Notes: generated by a model not told the origin, from the letters alone. 64,000 nucleotides of DNA from Nocardia sp. BMG111209 (GCF_000381925.1 NZ_KB907307.1:992001-1056000); one strand, 5' to 3'; counted from the stretch's first letter, positions 43,649 to 52,791 are shown. Numbers and translations: made by a program.

Positions 43649-44016
43649 CGAACACCTGCGGACGGCGAGTTCGGGGCGGCGAGCCGAAACCGCCGCCGAG
43701 AACAGACTTTACGAGCGAACCCCGAGTGCCGGACGATCCCCGGCGGGAACAACCATCGAACATTTCGAACGGCGAACCGGGCGAGCGGGTGACGCGGCGA
43801 ACGAGCTGTGAACCGAGTGCGCGCAGTGCGGCCGGGCAGGGCGCGCGTTCGGTGGCAGTGCGGCGAGCGATCGGTTCGAGCGTACGGTGGGTGATCGGTA
43901 CACGTGCGGGCCGAGCGATCACCGATGTTCGAACGCGATCACCGCGAACAGTACGAGCCGGGCCCGACAAACATTGCCGACCGTGCATGAGTGGAGTCGT
44001 TTCCGCAGCGGCGAAC
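43649..44016 (+). repeat. cluster of nine CGAAC words between the permease and dop genes
   Basis: The 442-bp divergent gap 43624-44065 contains no credible gene. CGAAC occurs on the plus strand at 43649, 43716, 43757, 43766, 43773, 43798, 43930, 43945 and 44012, usually as GCGAAC or TCGAAC; fewer than one is expected at this base composition. GTTCG also occurs at 43669, 43847 and 43874. Spacing is irregular, so it is not a tandem repeat. Confidence 0.6.
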
Positions 44017-44053
44017 CGCCCGGGGGCATCTGCGGGTTCGGCCTGTCGTCGCC

Positions 44054-44059
44054 TAGTCT
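44054..44059 (+). promoter_or_regulatory. -10 box for leaderless dop transcription
   Basis: TAGTCT ends 6 nt before ATG 44066. No purine-rich ribosome binding site precedes the ATG, so translation probably starts at the 5' end of the message. Confidence 0.5.
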
Positions 44060-44065
44060 CGACAT

Positions 44066-45565
44066 ATGCAGCGCATCATCGGAATCGAGGTCGAGTACGG
44101 CATCTCGACGCCCTCCGAGCCGTCGGCCAACCCGATCCTCACGTCCACCCAGGCCGTGCTGGCCTACGCGGCGGCCGAGGGCGTGCCGCGGGCCAAGCGC
44201 ACGCGCTGGGACTACGAGGTCGAGTCGCCGCTGCGCGATGCGCGCGGTTTCGACCTCGGCCGGCTCAACGGCCCGGCGCCGGTGATCGACGCCGACGAGG
44301 TCGGCGCGGCCAATATGATCCTCACCAACGGCGCGCGATTGTACGTCGATCACGCGCATCCGGAATACTCCGCGCCCGAGGTCACCGACCCGCTGGACGC
44401 GGTGATCTGGGACAAGGCCGGTGAGCGCGTGATGGAGGCCGCGGCCCGCTACGCCTCCAGTGTGCCCGGCGCGCCGCGGATGCAGTTGTACAAGAACAAT
44501 GTCGACGGCAAGGGCGCCTCCTACGGCACCCACGAGAACTATCTGATGAGCCGGGACACCCCGTTCAACCAGATCATCGTGGGGCTCACCCCGTTCTTCG
44601 TGTCCCGCCAGGTGGTCTGCGGCTCGGGCCGGGTCGGGATGGGTCAGTCCGGCGACCAGGCGGGGTTCCAGCTGTCCCAGCGCGCGGACTACATCGAGGT
44701 CGAGGTCGGCCTCGAGACCACGCTCAAGCGCGGCATCATCAACACCCGGGACGAGCCGCACGCCGATGCCGACAAGTACCGTCGCCTGCACGTCATCATC
44801 GGGGACGCGAATCTGGCCGAGTGGTCGACCTATCTGAAGGTTGGCTGCACCGCGCTGGTGCTGGATCTCATCGAGGCCGGTGAGGATCTGTCGGATCTGC
44901 AACTGGCCCGGCCGGTCACCGCGGTGCATCAGATCAGTCACGACCCGACCTTGCGGGCGGTGATCGCGCTCTCCGACGGCCGTGAGCTGACCGGCCTTGC
45001 GCTGCAACGGATCTACCTCGATCGGGCGGAGAAGTTCCACTCCAGGCAGGGCACCGACGACGCCCGTGTCACCGATGTGCTGGAGAAGTGGGCGCACGTC
45101 CTCGATCTGCTGGAGCGCGATCCGATGGAGTGCGCGGATCTGCTGGACTGGCCGGCCAAGCTGCGGTTGCTGGAAGGTATGCGCAAGCGTGAGGGCCTGG
45201 GCTGGGCCGCACCGAAACTGCACATGGTCGACCTCCAGTATTCGGATGTCCGGCTCGACAAGGGCCTGTACAACCGCCTGGTCGCGCGCGGTTCGATGCA
45301 GCGCCTGGTCTCCGAGCAGCAGGTGGTCGACGCGATGACCAACCCGCCCACCGACACCCGCGCCTACTTCCGCGGCGAGTGCCTGCGCCGTTTCGGCGCC
45401 GACATCGCCGCCGCCAGCTGGGATTCGGTGATCTTCGACCTCGGCGGCGACTCCCTGGTGAGAATCCCCACCCTGGAGCCACGCCGCGGCACCAAATCCC
45501 ACGTGGGGAAGCTGCTCGACGGCGTCGAAACCGCCGCGGAACTGGTAGAACAGCTGACCCACTGA
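44066..45565 (+). CDS. dop: Pup deamidase/depupylase Dop
   Basis: 499 residues. Dop converts the C-terminal glutamine of Pup to glutamate so it can be ligated, and removes Pup from substrates. The glutamine-synthetase-like fold starts [16 protein letters not shown] (metal/ATP-binding Glu residues); the Dop-specific loop follows at about residues 40-80 ([19 protein letters not shown]). Further signatures: [17 protein letters not shown] stretch [20 protein letters not shown] and the C-terminal domain with [17 protein letters not shown]. Similar in size to M. tuberculosis Dop. First gene of dop-pup-prcB-prcA. Confidence 0.96.
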   Translation: MQRIIGIEVEYGISTPSEPSANPILTSTQAVLAYAAAEGVPRAKRTRWDYEVESPLRDARGFDLGRLNGPAPVIDADEVGAANMILTNGARLYVDHAHPEYSAPEVTDPLDAVIWDKAGERVMEAAARYASSVPGAPRMQLYKNNVDGKGASYGTHENYLMSRDTPFNQIIVGLTPFFVSRQVVCGSGRVGMGQSGDQAGFQLSQRADYIEVEVGLETTLKRGIINTRDEPHADADKYRRLHVIIGDANLAEWSTYLKVGCTALVLDLIEAGEDLSDLQLARPVTAVHQISHDPTLRAVIALSDGRELTGLALQRIYLDRAEKFHSRQGTDDARVTDVLEKWAHVLDLLERDPMECADLLDWPAKLRLLEGMRKREGLGWAAPKLHMVDLQYSDVRLDKGLYNRLVARGSMQRLVSEQQVVDAMTNPPTDTRAYFRGECLRRFGADIAAASWDSVIFDLGGDSLVRIPTLEPRRGTKSHVGKLLDGVETAAELVEQLTH

Positions 45566-45574
45566 GCGCACACC

Positions 45575-45703
45575 CCCGTCTCGATCCCGGACAAACAAAG
45601 GCGCACAAAGTGTTCGCGGCCCGTCTCGATCCCGGACCGACGCAGCGAGGGAGCGAAGCGGAGGAGCGCAGGAGGGAAGGCCCGAGGCTCAGGGGCCGCG
45701 AAC
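45575..45703 (+). repeat. direct and inverted repeats between dop and pup
   Basis: CCCGTCTCGATCCCGGAC occurs twice without mismatch (45575-45592 and 45620-45637). GTTCGCGGCCC (45612-45622) and GGGCCGCGAAC (45693-45703) are an exact 11-bp inverted pair enclosing 70 nt of AG-rich sequence. The element lies between the dop stop and the pup promoter and may act as a partial terminator. Confidence 0.65.
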
Positions 45704-45739
45704 CCGCCGCAGCGATGCGGAGGCCAAAGTTACTGCATC

Positions 45740-45762
45740 TTGTCACCGCTGATGGGTAGTGT
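45740..45762 (+). promoter_or_regulatory. PafBC/RecA-NDp-type promoter candidate for pup-prcBA
   Basis: TTGTCACCG, 8 nt, TAGTGT. The upstream element matches TTGTCRGTG at 7 of 9, with exact N8 spacing and a TANNNT -10 box. The expected start is about 60 nt before pup, which has its own GAGGAGG site. Confidence 0.55.
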
Positions 45763-45828
45763 TGGGGTACGAGTACCGGGTCTTCACCGGTGCTCGCCGA
45801 AGATCAGTACACGAGGAGGTCGGCTGCT

Positions 45829-46023
45829 ATGGCACAAGAGCAGACCAAGCGCGCCGGTGGCGGCGACGAGGACGAGGGCCCGATCGGGGACGGCGCGGCC
45901 GGACAGGAGCGTCGCGAGAAGCTGGCGGAGGAAACCGACGACCTGCTCGACGAGATCGATGACGTGCTCGAGGAGAACGCCGAGGACTTCGTGCGCGCAT
46001 ACGTTCAGAAAGGCGGCCAGTGA
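45829..46023 (+). CDS. pup: prokaryotic ubiquitin-like protein Pup
   Basis: 64 residues ending in GGQ, so it is made in the inactive Gln form and needs Dop. The first half is disordered ([19 protein letters not shown]); the second is a helix-forming acidic stretch [20 protein letters not shown] that binds the Mpa coiled coil. ATG 45829 has GAGGAGG 9 nt upstream; an in-frame ATG at 45790 would add 13 residues not seen in Pup. The stop overlaps the prcB start (GTGA). Confidence 0.97.
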   Translation: MAQEQTKRAGGGDEDEGPIGDGAAGQERREKLAEETDDLLDEIDDVLEENAEDFVRAYVQKGGQ

Positions 46024-46895
46024 CATCCGGTGACCCCATGCGTCTCCATCCGGGGTACGCCCTGTCATCCTTCTCCGAACATCTGCGAGAGCACGCACCG
46101 GAACTGTTGCCCGCCAACGGTTTCGCTGCAATCTCCGACGCCGCCCCGCGAGGGGCGGCGTCGCCGGATATCGCTCCGCACGGCACCACGATCGTGGCCG
46201 TCACCTACCGCGGCGGCGTCCTGATCGCCGGCGACCGGCGGGCCACCATGGGCAACCTGCTGGCCAGCCGGGACGTGGAGAAGGTCTATATCACCGACAC
46301 CTTTTCCGCCGCGGGTATCGCCGGTACGGCGGGCGTGGCGGTCGAGATGATCCGGTTGTTCGCCGTGGAGCTGGAGTACTACGAGAAGATCGAGGGCGTC
46401 TCCCTCACCTTCGACGGCAAGGCCAACAAGCTGTCGAAGATGGTGCGCGACAACCTGCCCGCCGCCCTGCAGGGCCTGGCGGTGGTCCCGATCCTCGTCG
46501 GTTACGACCCTGCCGCGACCGATCCCGACCGGTCCGGTCGAATCGTGTCGTACGACGTGGTCGGTGGCCGCAGCGAGGAGCGCTTCGGGTACACCGGGGT
46601 CGGCTCCGGCTCACTGTTCGCCAAGTCGTCGCTGAAGAAGACGTACCGCCGCGGCCTCGATCAGGAGCGCGCGCTGCGGATCGCGGTCGAGGCGCTGCTG
46701 GACGCCGCGGACGACGACACCGCCACCGGCGGTCCGGACATGCTGCGGGGTATCTACCCCACAGCGATCGTGATCGACGCCGAGGGCGCGGAGGAAGTGT
46801 CCGAGGAGCGGCTGGCGGAGCTCGCCCGGTCGATCGTCGACGAGCGGTCGGCCGATGAGACCGCATCGTCTTCGGAAGGGAGCGCATCCGCATGA
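46020..46895 (+). CDS. prcB: 20S proteasome beta subunit PrcB
   Basis: 291-residue precursor. The propeptide runs to HG (residues 54-55) and self-cleavage exposes Thr56 in [19 protein letters not shown], the catalytic N-terminal threonine (M. tuberculosis: Thr58). The body and a C-terminal Ser/Glu-rich tail (SVDERS-type, ending SSSEGSASA) follow. GTG 46020 overlaps the pup stop. Its own stop overlaps a 26-codon bridging ORF leading to prcA. Confidence 0.96.
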   Translation: MTSGDPMRLHPGYALSSFSEHLREHAPELLPANGFAAISDAAPRGAASPDIAPHGTTIVAVTYRGGVLIAGDRRATMGNLLASRDVEKVYITDTFSAAGIAGTAGVAVEMIRLFAVELEYYEKIEGVSLTFDGKANKLSKMVRDNLPAALQGLAVVPILVGYDPAATDPDRSGRIVSYDVVGGRSEERFGYTGVGSGSLFAKSSLKKTYRRGLDQERALRIAVEALLDAADDDTATGGPDMLRGIYPTAIVIDAEGAEEVSEERLAELARSIVDERSADETASSSEGSASA

Positions 46896-46972
46896 CCGGT
46901 CAGCGGCCGGAGGCGGCAGCGGAGCGTAACCACGCAGGCCGCCCGGGCGTGCGGGAAGGAGATGCAGCATGA
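46892..46972 (+). CDS. 26-aa bridging micro-ORF between prcB and prcA
   Basis: ATG 46892 overlaps the prcB stop (ATGA) and TGA 46970 overlaps the prcA ATG (ATGA). The product starts [16 protein letters not shown] and is hydrophilic. Its last codons contain GGAAGGAG, the ribosome binding site of prcA, so translating it would deliver ribosomes right there. This may help keep alpha and beta subunits in balance. Coding status not proven. Confidence 0.35.
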   Translation: MTGQRPEAAAERNHAGRPGVREGDAA

Positions 46973-47748
46973 CACTGCCGTACTACGCGTCGGCCGAACA
47001 GATCATGCGCGACAAGACGGAACTCGCGCGCAAGGGTATCGCCCGGGGACGCAGTGTCGTGGTGCTGGTGTACGACAAGGGTGTGTTGTTCGTCGCGGAG
47101 AACCCGTCGGCGACGTTGCACAAGGTGAGTGAGTTGTACGACCGCATCGGGTTCGCCGCGGTCGGCAAGTACAACGAGTTCGAGAACCTGCGCCGGGGCG
47201 GCATCCTCCAGGCCGACCTGCGCGGGTACCAGTACGACCGTCGCGATGTGACCGGCCGCGCGCTGGCCAACATGTACGCGTCCACGCTGGGCACCATCTT
47301 CACCGATCAGCTGAAGCCGTTCGAGGTGGAGATCTGCATCGGTGAGGTCGGGTACCCGGGGGAGTCGGAGAATTCGGTGCTGTACCGGATCAACTTCGAC
47401 GGCTCCATCGTCGACGAGCGGCAGTACGTGGTGATGGGCGGCAACACCGATCCCATCGTCACCGCGCTGAAGTCGTCGTACCGGTCCGGCCTCGATCTCC
47501 CCGGCGCGATCGGCGTCGCCCTGCAGGCGCTGCAGAAGGTCAGCCCGGAGAGTGACAAGGAGAAGCGCTCGCTCGGCGTAGCCTCGTTGGAGGTGGCGAC
47601 GCTGGAGCAGTCCCGGCCACGGCGGGCGTTCCGCCGCATCGACGGCTCGGCGCTGGAGTCCCTGCTGGGCGCCGGCACCGAGAAGGCGGCCGGCGGCGAT
47701 GCGGAGGAGTCCGAAACCCCTTCGGCGGGAGACCCTTCCAACCCGTAG
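46969..47748 (+). CDS. prcA: 20S proteasome alpha subunit PrcA
   Basis: 259 residues. The N-terminal gating octapeptide and helix H0 are in [19 protein letters not shown], followed by the alpha-type [40 protein letters not shown] is typical of actinobacterial alpha subunits. A disordered, acidic C-terminal tail (from about residue 225) is present. The catalytic Thr is absent, as expected. It forms outer rings that receive Mpa. GGAAGGAG precedes the ATG. Confidence 0.96.
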   Translation: MTLPYYASAEQIMRDKTELARKGIARGRSVVVLVYDKGVLFVAENPSATLHKVSELYDRIGFAAVGKYNEFENLRRGGILQADLRGYQYDRRDVTGRALANMYASTLGTIFTDQLKPFEVEICIGEVGYPGESENSVLYRINFDGSIVDERQYVVMGGNTDPIVTALKSSYRSGLDLPGAIGVALQALQKVSPESDKEKRSLGVASLEVATLEQSRPRRAFRRIDGSALESLLGAGTEKAAGGDAEESETPSAGDPSNP

Positions 47749-47764
47749 CGCGCATACGGAATCC

Positions 47765-47814
47765 GAATCCGGCCCCTGGCACTCGTTACCACCGAGTGCC
47801 GAGGGGCCGGATTC
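47765..47814 (+). terminator. terminator after prcA
   Basis: GAATCCGGCCCC with GGCACTCG pairs with CGAGTGCC and GGGGCCGGATTC: 20 base pairs with a small internal loop (T against GA) and a 7-nt apex, 17 nt after the prcA stop. It ends the dop-pup-prcBA unit. Confidence 0.85.
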
Positions 47815-47941
47815 GTTCACGTGGTCGTAGACGGTGTTTACGCAGGTGCAGGGCCTGGTATGTCCACTCGACACGCCAAATCGTTGTGAACCCGTATATA
47901 ACGGGTCCCGCCGACAGCCCCGTCACGGCATTCGAGCGCGG

Positions 47942-47947
47942 TAATGT
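47942..47947 (+). promoter_or_regulatory. -10 box for leaderless pafA transcription
   Basis: TAATGT ends 7 nt before GTG 47955 and no Shine-Dalgarno sequence is present. The strongest -10 among the leaderless candidates here. Confidence 0.6.
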
Positions 47948-47954
47948 CGATGGT

Positions 47955-49313
47955 GTGCAGCGACGAATCATGGGGATCGAGACCGAGTTCGGGGTGACGT
48001 GTACGTTCCACGGCCACCGTCGGTTGAGCCCTGACGAGGTGGCCCGGTATCTGTTCCGCCGGGTGGTTTCCTGGGGCCGTAGCTCGAACGTATTCCTCCG
48101 CAACGGTGCCCGCCTCTACCTCGACGTCGGCTCCCATCCGGAGTACGCCACGGCCGAATGCGACTCGCTCGTGCAGCTGGTCACGCACGATCGCGCCGGT
48201 GAGCGGGTGCTCGAGGAGCTGTTGATCGACGCCGAGCAGCGGCTCGCCGAGGAGGGTATCGGCGGCGACATCTATCTGTTCAAGAACAACACCGACTCGG
48301 CCGGCAACTCCTACGGCTGCCACGAGAACTTCCTCGTGGTGCGGGCCGGGGAGTTCTCCCGGATCTCCGACGTGCTGTTGCCCTTCCTGGTCACCCGCCA
48401 GCTGATCTGCGGCGCCGGCAAGGTGCTGCAGACGCCGAAGGCCGCGACGTTCTGCCTGTCCCAGCGGGCGGAGCACATCTGGGAGGGTGTGTCCTCGGCC
48501 ACCACCCGGTCGCGGCCGATCATCAACACCCGGGACGAGCCGCACGCCGACGCGGAGAAGTACCGGCGCCTGCACGTCATCGTCGGCGACTCGAACATGG
48601 CCGAATCCACCACGATGCTGAAGGTGGGCACCGCGTCGCTGGTGCTGGAGATGATCGAGGCCGGCGTGTCGTTCCGCGACTTCGCCCTCGACAATCCGAT
48701 CCGGGCGATCCGGGAGGTCAGCCACGATCTGACCGGCCGCCGCCCGGTGCGGCTGGCCGGCGGCCGACAGGCCAGCGCCCTCGACATCCAGCGCGAGTAT
48801 TACGCCCGGGCCGTCGAACATCTGCGCAATCGCGATCGCGATCCGCAGGTCGACGCGGTGGTGGATCTGTGGGGCCGCACCCTGGACGCGGTCGAGGCGC
48901 AGGACTTCGCGAAGGTCGACACCGAGATCGACTGGGTGATCAAGCGCAAGCTGTTCCAGCGCTACCAGGATCGCTACAACATGGAGCTGTCCGATCCCAA
49001 GATCGCCCAGCTCGACCTGGCCTATCACGACATCAAGCGCGGCCGCGGCGTGTTCGACCTGCTGCAGCGCAAGGGTCTGGCCAAGCGCGTCACCGAGGAC
49101 GAGGCGGTCGACGCGGCGGTCACCACGCCGCCGCAGACCACCCGGGCCAAGCTGCGCGGCGACTTCATCACCGCAGCTCAGGAGGCCGGCCGCGATTTCA
49201 CCGTGGACTGGGTGCACCTGAAGCTCAACGATCAGGCCCAGCGCACGGTGCTCTGCAAGGACCCGTTCCGCTCGGTCGACGAGCGCGTCGACCGGCTGAT
49301 CGCCTCGATGTAG
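47955..49313 (+). CDS. pafA: Pup-protein ligase PafA
   Basis: 452 residues, the same length as the M. tuberculosis enzyme. PafA uses ATP to phosphorylate the C-terminal Glu of Pup and links it to substrate lysines. It opens [20 protein letters not shown] (catalytic and metal-binding region) and contains [35 protein letters not shown] and [21 protein letters not shown] 47955 is chosen on that comparison and on the -10 box 7 nt upstream. It has its own promoter, after a strong terminator behind prcA. Confidence 0.97.
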   Translation: MQRRIMGIETEFGVTCTFHGHRRLSPDEVARYLFRRVVSWGRSSNVFLRNGARLYLDVGSHPEYATAECDSLVQLVTHDRAGERVLEELLIDAEQRLAEEGIGGDIYLFKNNTDSAGNSYGCHENFLVVRAGEFSRISDVLLPFLVTRQLICGAGKVLQTPKAATFCLSQRAEHIWEGVSSATTRSRPIINTRDEPHADAEKYRRLHVIVGDSNMAESTTMLKVGTASLVLEMIEAGVSFRDFALDNPIRAIREVSHDLTGRRPVRLAGGRQASALDIQREYYARAVEHLRNRDRDPQVDAVVDLWGRTLDAVEAQDFAKVDTEIDWVIKRKLFQRYQDRYNMELSDPKIAQLDLAYHDIKRGRGVFDLLQRKGLAKRVTEDEAVDAAVTTPPQTTRAKLRGDFITAAQEAGRDFTVDWVHLKLNDQAQRTVLCKDPFRSVDERVDRLIASM

Positions 49314-49320
49314 TCCGACA

Positions 49321-49359
49321 CGCCCCGCTGTCGCCGACACCCACCGGGACGGCGGGGCG
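49321..49359 (+). terminator. terminator between pafA and pafB
   Basis: CGCCCCGC and GCGGGGCG pair over 8 bp; an inner GTC/GAC extends the stem after one mismatch. It lies 8 nt after the pafA stop. Confidence 0.6.
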
Positions 49360-49372
49360 CGCACCGGCCGAT

Positions 49373-49378
49373 TACTCT
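49373..49378 (+). promoter_or_regulatory. -10 box for leaderless pafB transcription
   Basis: TACTCT ends 7 nt before GTG 49386, with no ribosome binding site. pafBC would therefore have its own promoter, separate from pafA. Confidence 0.5.
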
Positions 49379-49385
49379 CTATCGG

Positions 49386-50378
49386 GTGGCGATATCCAAG
49401 GTCGAGCGGCTGATGAATCTGGTCATCGCGCTGCTGTCGACCCGGCAGTTCCTGACCGCGGAGCGGATTCGCGACAGCGTGGCCGGATACGACGACTCCG
49501 CCAGCGACGAGGCGTTCAGCCGGATGTTCGAGCGCGACAAGGCGGAGCTCCGCGATCTGGGTATTCCGCTGGAGGTCGGGCCGGTCAGCCGGTACACCTC
49601 GCAGGAGGGGTACCGGATCAACCGTGACGCGTACGAACTGCCCGAGATCGATCTGACCAGTGAAGAGGCCGCCGCGGTCGCGGTGGCGGTCCAGCTGTGG
49701 GAATCGCCGGAGCTGGCGGCGGCGGCCGAGGGCGCGCTGCTGAAGCTCCGGGCGGCGGGTATCTACGTGGAGCCGGAGGCGGCCGTGGCCTCGGTGCCGT
49801 CGGTACCGGCCCGCACCCGCGGCTCCGACGCCGCGCTGGGCAAACTGCTGGCGGCCATCGACGCGGGCCGGGCAGTGCGGTTCGAGCACCGGGTCTCGCA
49901 ACGGGAACCGTACGTGATGCGGGACGTGGAGCCGTGGGGTGTGGTCACCCGTCACGGGCGCTGGTACCTGGTCGGCTACGACCGGGTCCGGGCCGCGCCG
50001 CGAACCTTCCGGTTGTCCCGCATCGGCGAGGACGTCACCGCATACGGCCCGGACAATGCCGTGCACAAACCCGAGGGCGTGGACCTGCGCCGGATCGTCA
50101 CCGAGGTCACCGGCGCCGCACCCGTGACCGGGTCGGCCACGGTGTGGGTCGCCGACGGCCGCGGGCAGGAGATCCGCCGGATGGGTGTCGTCGTGGAGGA
50201 ACGGCAGGTCGGGGGCCGGCCGGGCGCGATCGTCGAGGTGCCGGTGCGCTCGCGCGGCTGGCTCGCGCGGCTCATCACCGGGCTCGGCGCCGACGCGCTG
50301 GTGCTGGCGCCCGCCGATCTGCGCACGGATGTGATCACCAGGCTGGAATCGGTGCTGCAGGAGGTTCGGCTCAGTTGA
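49386..50378 (+). CDS. pafB: WYL-domain DNA-damage activator PafB
   Basis: 330 residues. N-terminal winged HTH (SKVERLMNLVIALLSTRQFL, RMFERDKAELRDLGIPLE) followed by a WYL domain (WYLVGYDRVRAAPRTFRLSR, about residues 195-215) and a C-terminal WCX extension. PafB with PafC forms the heterodimer that activates LexA-independent DNA-damage promoters in mycobacteria. Start GTG 49386. The pafC start overlaps its stop (TTGA). Typical place downstream of pafA. Confidence 0.95.
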   Translation: MAISKVERLMNLVIALLSTRQFLTAERIRDSVAGYDDSASDEAFSRMFERDKAELRDLGIPLEVGPVSRYTSQEGYRINRDAYELPEIDLTSEEAAAVAVAVQLWESPELAAAAEGALLKLRAAGIYVEPEAAVASVPSVPARTRGSDAALGKLLAAIDAGRAVRFEHRVSQREPYVMRDVEPWGVVTRHGRWYLVGYDRVRAAPRTFRLSRIGEDVTAYGPDNAVHKPEGVDLRRIVTEVTGAAPVTGSATVWVADGRGQEIRRMGVVVEERQVGGRPGAIVEVPVRSRGWLARLITGLGADALVLAPADLRTDVITRLESVLQEVRLS

Positions 50379-51376
50379 GCGGACGGTTGTCGACGCGGCT
50401 GTCACGGCTGCTGAACATGGTCCCGTATTTCCTCGCGCATCCCGGCATCAGCGCCGCGGAGGCGGCCGAGGATCTCGGGGTCACCACCAAGCAGCTGATG
50501 AGCGATCTGAATCAGTTGTGGATGTGCGGCCTGCCCGGTTACGGGCCGGGCGACCTGATCGACCTGTCGTTCTCCGAGGAGAGCATCGAGGTCACGTTCT
50601 CCGCCGGGATGGACCGCCCGCTGCGGCTGACCTCCACCGAGGCGACCGCCGTGCTGGTGGCGCTGCGGTCGCTCGCCGATCTGCCCGGGATGGTGGATCC
50701 CTCGGCCGCGCATTCGGCGGGCGCCAAGATCGAGTCGGCCATCGCCGGGGTGACGGCCCACGCGCCGACCGCCCCGGTGGCGCGGGTGGAGGCGCCCGCG
50801 GTGACGGCGGTCCGGTCCGCGCTGGCCGGCAATCGCGCGCTGCGGCTGGTCTACTATTCGGCCAGCCGGGACGTGGTCTCCGAGCGGGTGGTGGATCCGA
50901 TCCGAATCGTGCTGGTGGACAACAACTCCTATCTGCAGGCGTGGTGCCGGCAGGCCGAGGGGGTGCGGTTGTTCCGGCTCGACCGGATCGAGGAGGCCGC
51001 CGAACTGCCCGAACCGGCACGACCGCCGAGCCATGCCACCGACGAGTCCGCGGCGCTCGACCTGTTCTCCGGCGATCCGGCGGTCCCGTTGGCGCGCTTG
51101 CGAATTCACCCCGATTACGCCTGGGTGCTGGACCAGTACCCGATGCAGCGGATCGCGGTCCACCCGGACGGCAGCGTGGAGGCCACGATGCGGTTCGCCA
51201 CGCTGGACTGGATGGCCCGGCTGCTGCTCGGATTCGGTGCGGGCGTCACCGTGCTGGGGCCGCCCGAGCTGGTCACCGCGGTGCGGGAGCGGTCCGGCGC
51301 CGCGCTGGAGGCCTACCGGACGCTGGCCGATACCGATCTCGGCCGGCCCGCGATCGAGGAGGTCGGTCCCGCTTGA
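50375..51376 (+). CDS. pafC: WYL-domain DNA-damage activator PafC
   Basis: 333 residues. HTH region LSRLLNMVPYFLAHPGISAA and EDLGVTTKQLMSDLNQLW, then the WYL domain (NNSYLQAWCRQAEGVRLFRL; the WYL triplet itself is YLQ-AWC here) and WCX C-terminus. Partner of PafB. TTG 50375 is inferred from its overlap with the pafB stop and GGAGG 13 nt upstream; there is no ATG before residue 15. Confidence 0.94.
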   Translation: MSGRLSTRLSRLLNMVPYFLAHPGISAAEAAEDLGVTTKQLMSDLNQLWMCGLPGYGPGDLIDLSFSEESIEVTFSAGMDRPLRLTSTEATAVLVALRSLADLPGMVDPSAAHSAGAKIESAIAGVTAHAPTAPVARVEAPAVTAVRSALAGNRALRLVYYSASRDVVSERVVDPIRIVLVDNNSYLQAWCRQAEGVRLFRLDRIEEAAELPEPARPPSHATDESAALDLFSGDPAVPLARLRIHPDYAWVLDQYPMQRIAVHPDGSVEATMRFATLDWMARLLLGFGAGVTVLGPPELVTAVRERSGAALEAYRTLADTDLGRPAIEEVGPA

Positions 51377-52428
51377 CGTTCCGGGTGACGGTGTTCGGCG
51401 CCGGCAGCATCGGCATCTTCGTGGGCGGGAAGCTGGCGGCCGCGGGTGCGGAGATCACCTTCGTCGGCCGGCCGCGGCTGCTGGACGAGATCACCGCGTC
51501 CGGACTGCGCCTGTCGGATCTCGACGGCGGCGACGATCGGGTGGCGTCCGCGGCGTTCCGGGCGGTGACCGCGCTCGAGGCCGACGGGCCGGCGCCGAGT
51601 CCGGGCGAATCGGCCGATCTGGTGCTGGTGACGGTCAAGTCCGGCCAGACCGCGGACGCGGCCCGTGCGCTGGCCGACCGGGTGCGGCCGGGCACGGTGG
51701 TGCTGAGCCTGCAGAACGGTATCGGCAACGACGCGGTGCTGCGCGAACTCCTGCCCGCGTGCGTGGTGCTCGCGGGCATGGTGATGTTCAACGTGGTGCA
51801 CCATGGGCACGGGCACTTCCATCGCGGCACCGACGGCGGACTGGCCGTCGCCGACGATCCGGCGCTGGAACGGTTCGCGCCGCTGTTCCGCCGCGCGGGC
51901 CTGCCGCTGAACCGGCACGCCGACCTGCTGCCGGTGCAGTGGGCGAAGCTGCTGCTGAATCTGAACAACCCGATCAACGCCCTGTCCGGTCGGTCGCTGC
52001 GGGAGGAACTCGCTCATCGCGACTACCGCCGCTGCCTGTCCCTGACGCAGCTGGAGGCGCTGACGGTGATGCGGGCGGCCCACATCCGCCCGGCCCGGCT
52101 CACGCTGCTGCCGCCGCGGGCGCTCGCCCACCTGCTGACCGTGCCGGACGGCCTGTTCCGGCGGCTGGCCGGGTCGGTACTCGCGGTGGATCCGATGGCC
52201 CGCTCCTCGATGGCCGACGATCTGGCGCTGGGCCGGCCCACGGAGATCGCCTGGTTGTCGGGGGAGATCGTCGGCCTGGGCACGATGGTCGGCGTGCCCA
52301 CCCCGGTGAACAGCCGGTTGACGGAGCTGATCGCCATCGCCGAACGCGGTGACCCCCGCACCTGGGCGGGCCCCGAACTGCTCGCGGAATTACGCGCGGC
52401 CCGCACGGCGGTGTCGGCGCCGCGATGA
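51373..52428 (+). CDS. ketopantoate reductase-family (PanE/ApbA) oxidoreductase
   Basis: 351 residues. NADP-binding GAGSIGIFVGGKLAAAG at the N-terminus, second half with the catalytic lysine in PVQWAKLLLNLNNPINALSG, plus NGIGNDAVL and NSRLTELI. It would reduce 2-dehydropantoate to pantoate in coenzyme A biosynthesis or act on a related ketoacid. TTG 51373 overlaps the pafC stop (TTGA); GTG 51385 is alternative. Grouping with pafBC is probably positional rather than functional. Confidence 0.85.
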   Translation: MTFRVTVFGAGSIGIFVGGKLAAAGAEITFVGRPRLLDEITASGLRLSDLDGGDDRVASAAFRAVTALEADGPAPSPGESADLVLVTVKSGQTADAARALADRVRPGTVVLSLQNGIGNDAVLRELLPACVVLAGMVMFNVVHHGHGHFHRGTDGGLAVADDPALERFAPLFRRAGLPLNRHADLLPVQWAKLLLNLNNPINALSGRSLREELAHRDYRRCLSLTQLEALTVMRAAHIRPARLTLLPPRALAHLLTVPDGLFRRLAGSVLAVDPMARSSMADDLALGRPTEIAWLSGEIVGLGTMVGVPTPVNSRLTELIAIAERGDPRTWAGPELLAELRAARTAVSAPR

Positions 52429-52515
52429 AACACCGGGCCAACGGGAGCTGACGGGCGAGTTCGCCGAATCACGGTCCGGTAGCATCGAATGGACCACGTC
52501 TTCTGGAGGTTTTCG

Positions 52516-52791
52516 ATGGGTTCTCTGAGCGCCACGCACTGGCTGTTGATCGCGCTGGTGTTCGTGCTGCTGTTCGGCGCCAAGCGGCTGCCGGACGCGG
52601 CCCGTGGTCTGGGTCGGTCGCTGCGGATCTTCAAGAGCGAGATGCAGGAGATGCAGACCGAGGGCGGCAAGTCCGCGTCGTCGACCGGCACTCCGACCGC
52701 GAGCACCACCCAGGCCCCCGCCGAGCTGCCGTCCGCGCAGCCGACCGCCGCACCCGCGGCACAGGCCAACCCGGATCTGCACAAGGCCTGA
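52516..52791 (+). CDS. tatA: Sec-independent translocase protein TatA
   Basis: 91 residues: membrane segment [14 protein letters not shown], the hinge and amphipathic helix [20 protein letters not shown], then a Ser/Thr/Pro/Ala-rich tail. Polymerises with TatC to export folded proteins with twin-arginine signals. ATG 52516 has TGGAGG 6 nt upstream; the in-frame ATG at 52489 adds a non-TatA stretch. tatC follows after 130 nt. Confidence 0.94.
   Translation: MGSLSATHWLLIALVFVLLFGAKRLPDAARGLGRSLRIFKSEMQEMQTEGGKSASSTGTPTASTTQAPAELPSAQPTAAPAAQANPDLHKA

Noticed and set aside
43757..43770. Possible LexA (SOS) box TCGAAC-ATTT-CGAACG
   Set aside because: The mycobacterial box is TCGAAC-N4-GTTCGA. 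Here the second half is a direct, not inverted, copy.
47838..50405. 855-codon minus-strand frame opposite pafA and pafB
   Set aside because: PafA and PafB are fully conserved on the plus strand; the reverse product has no recognisable domain.
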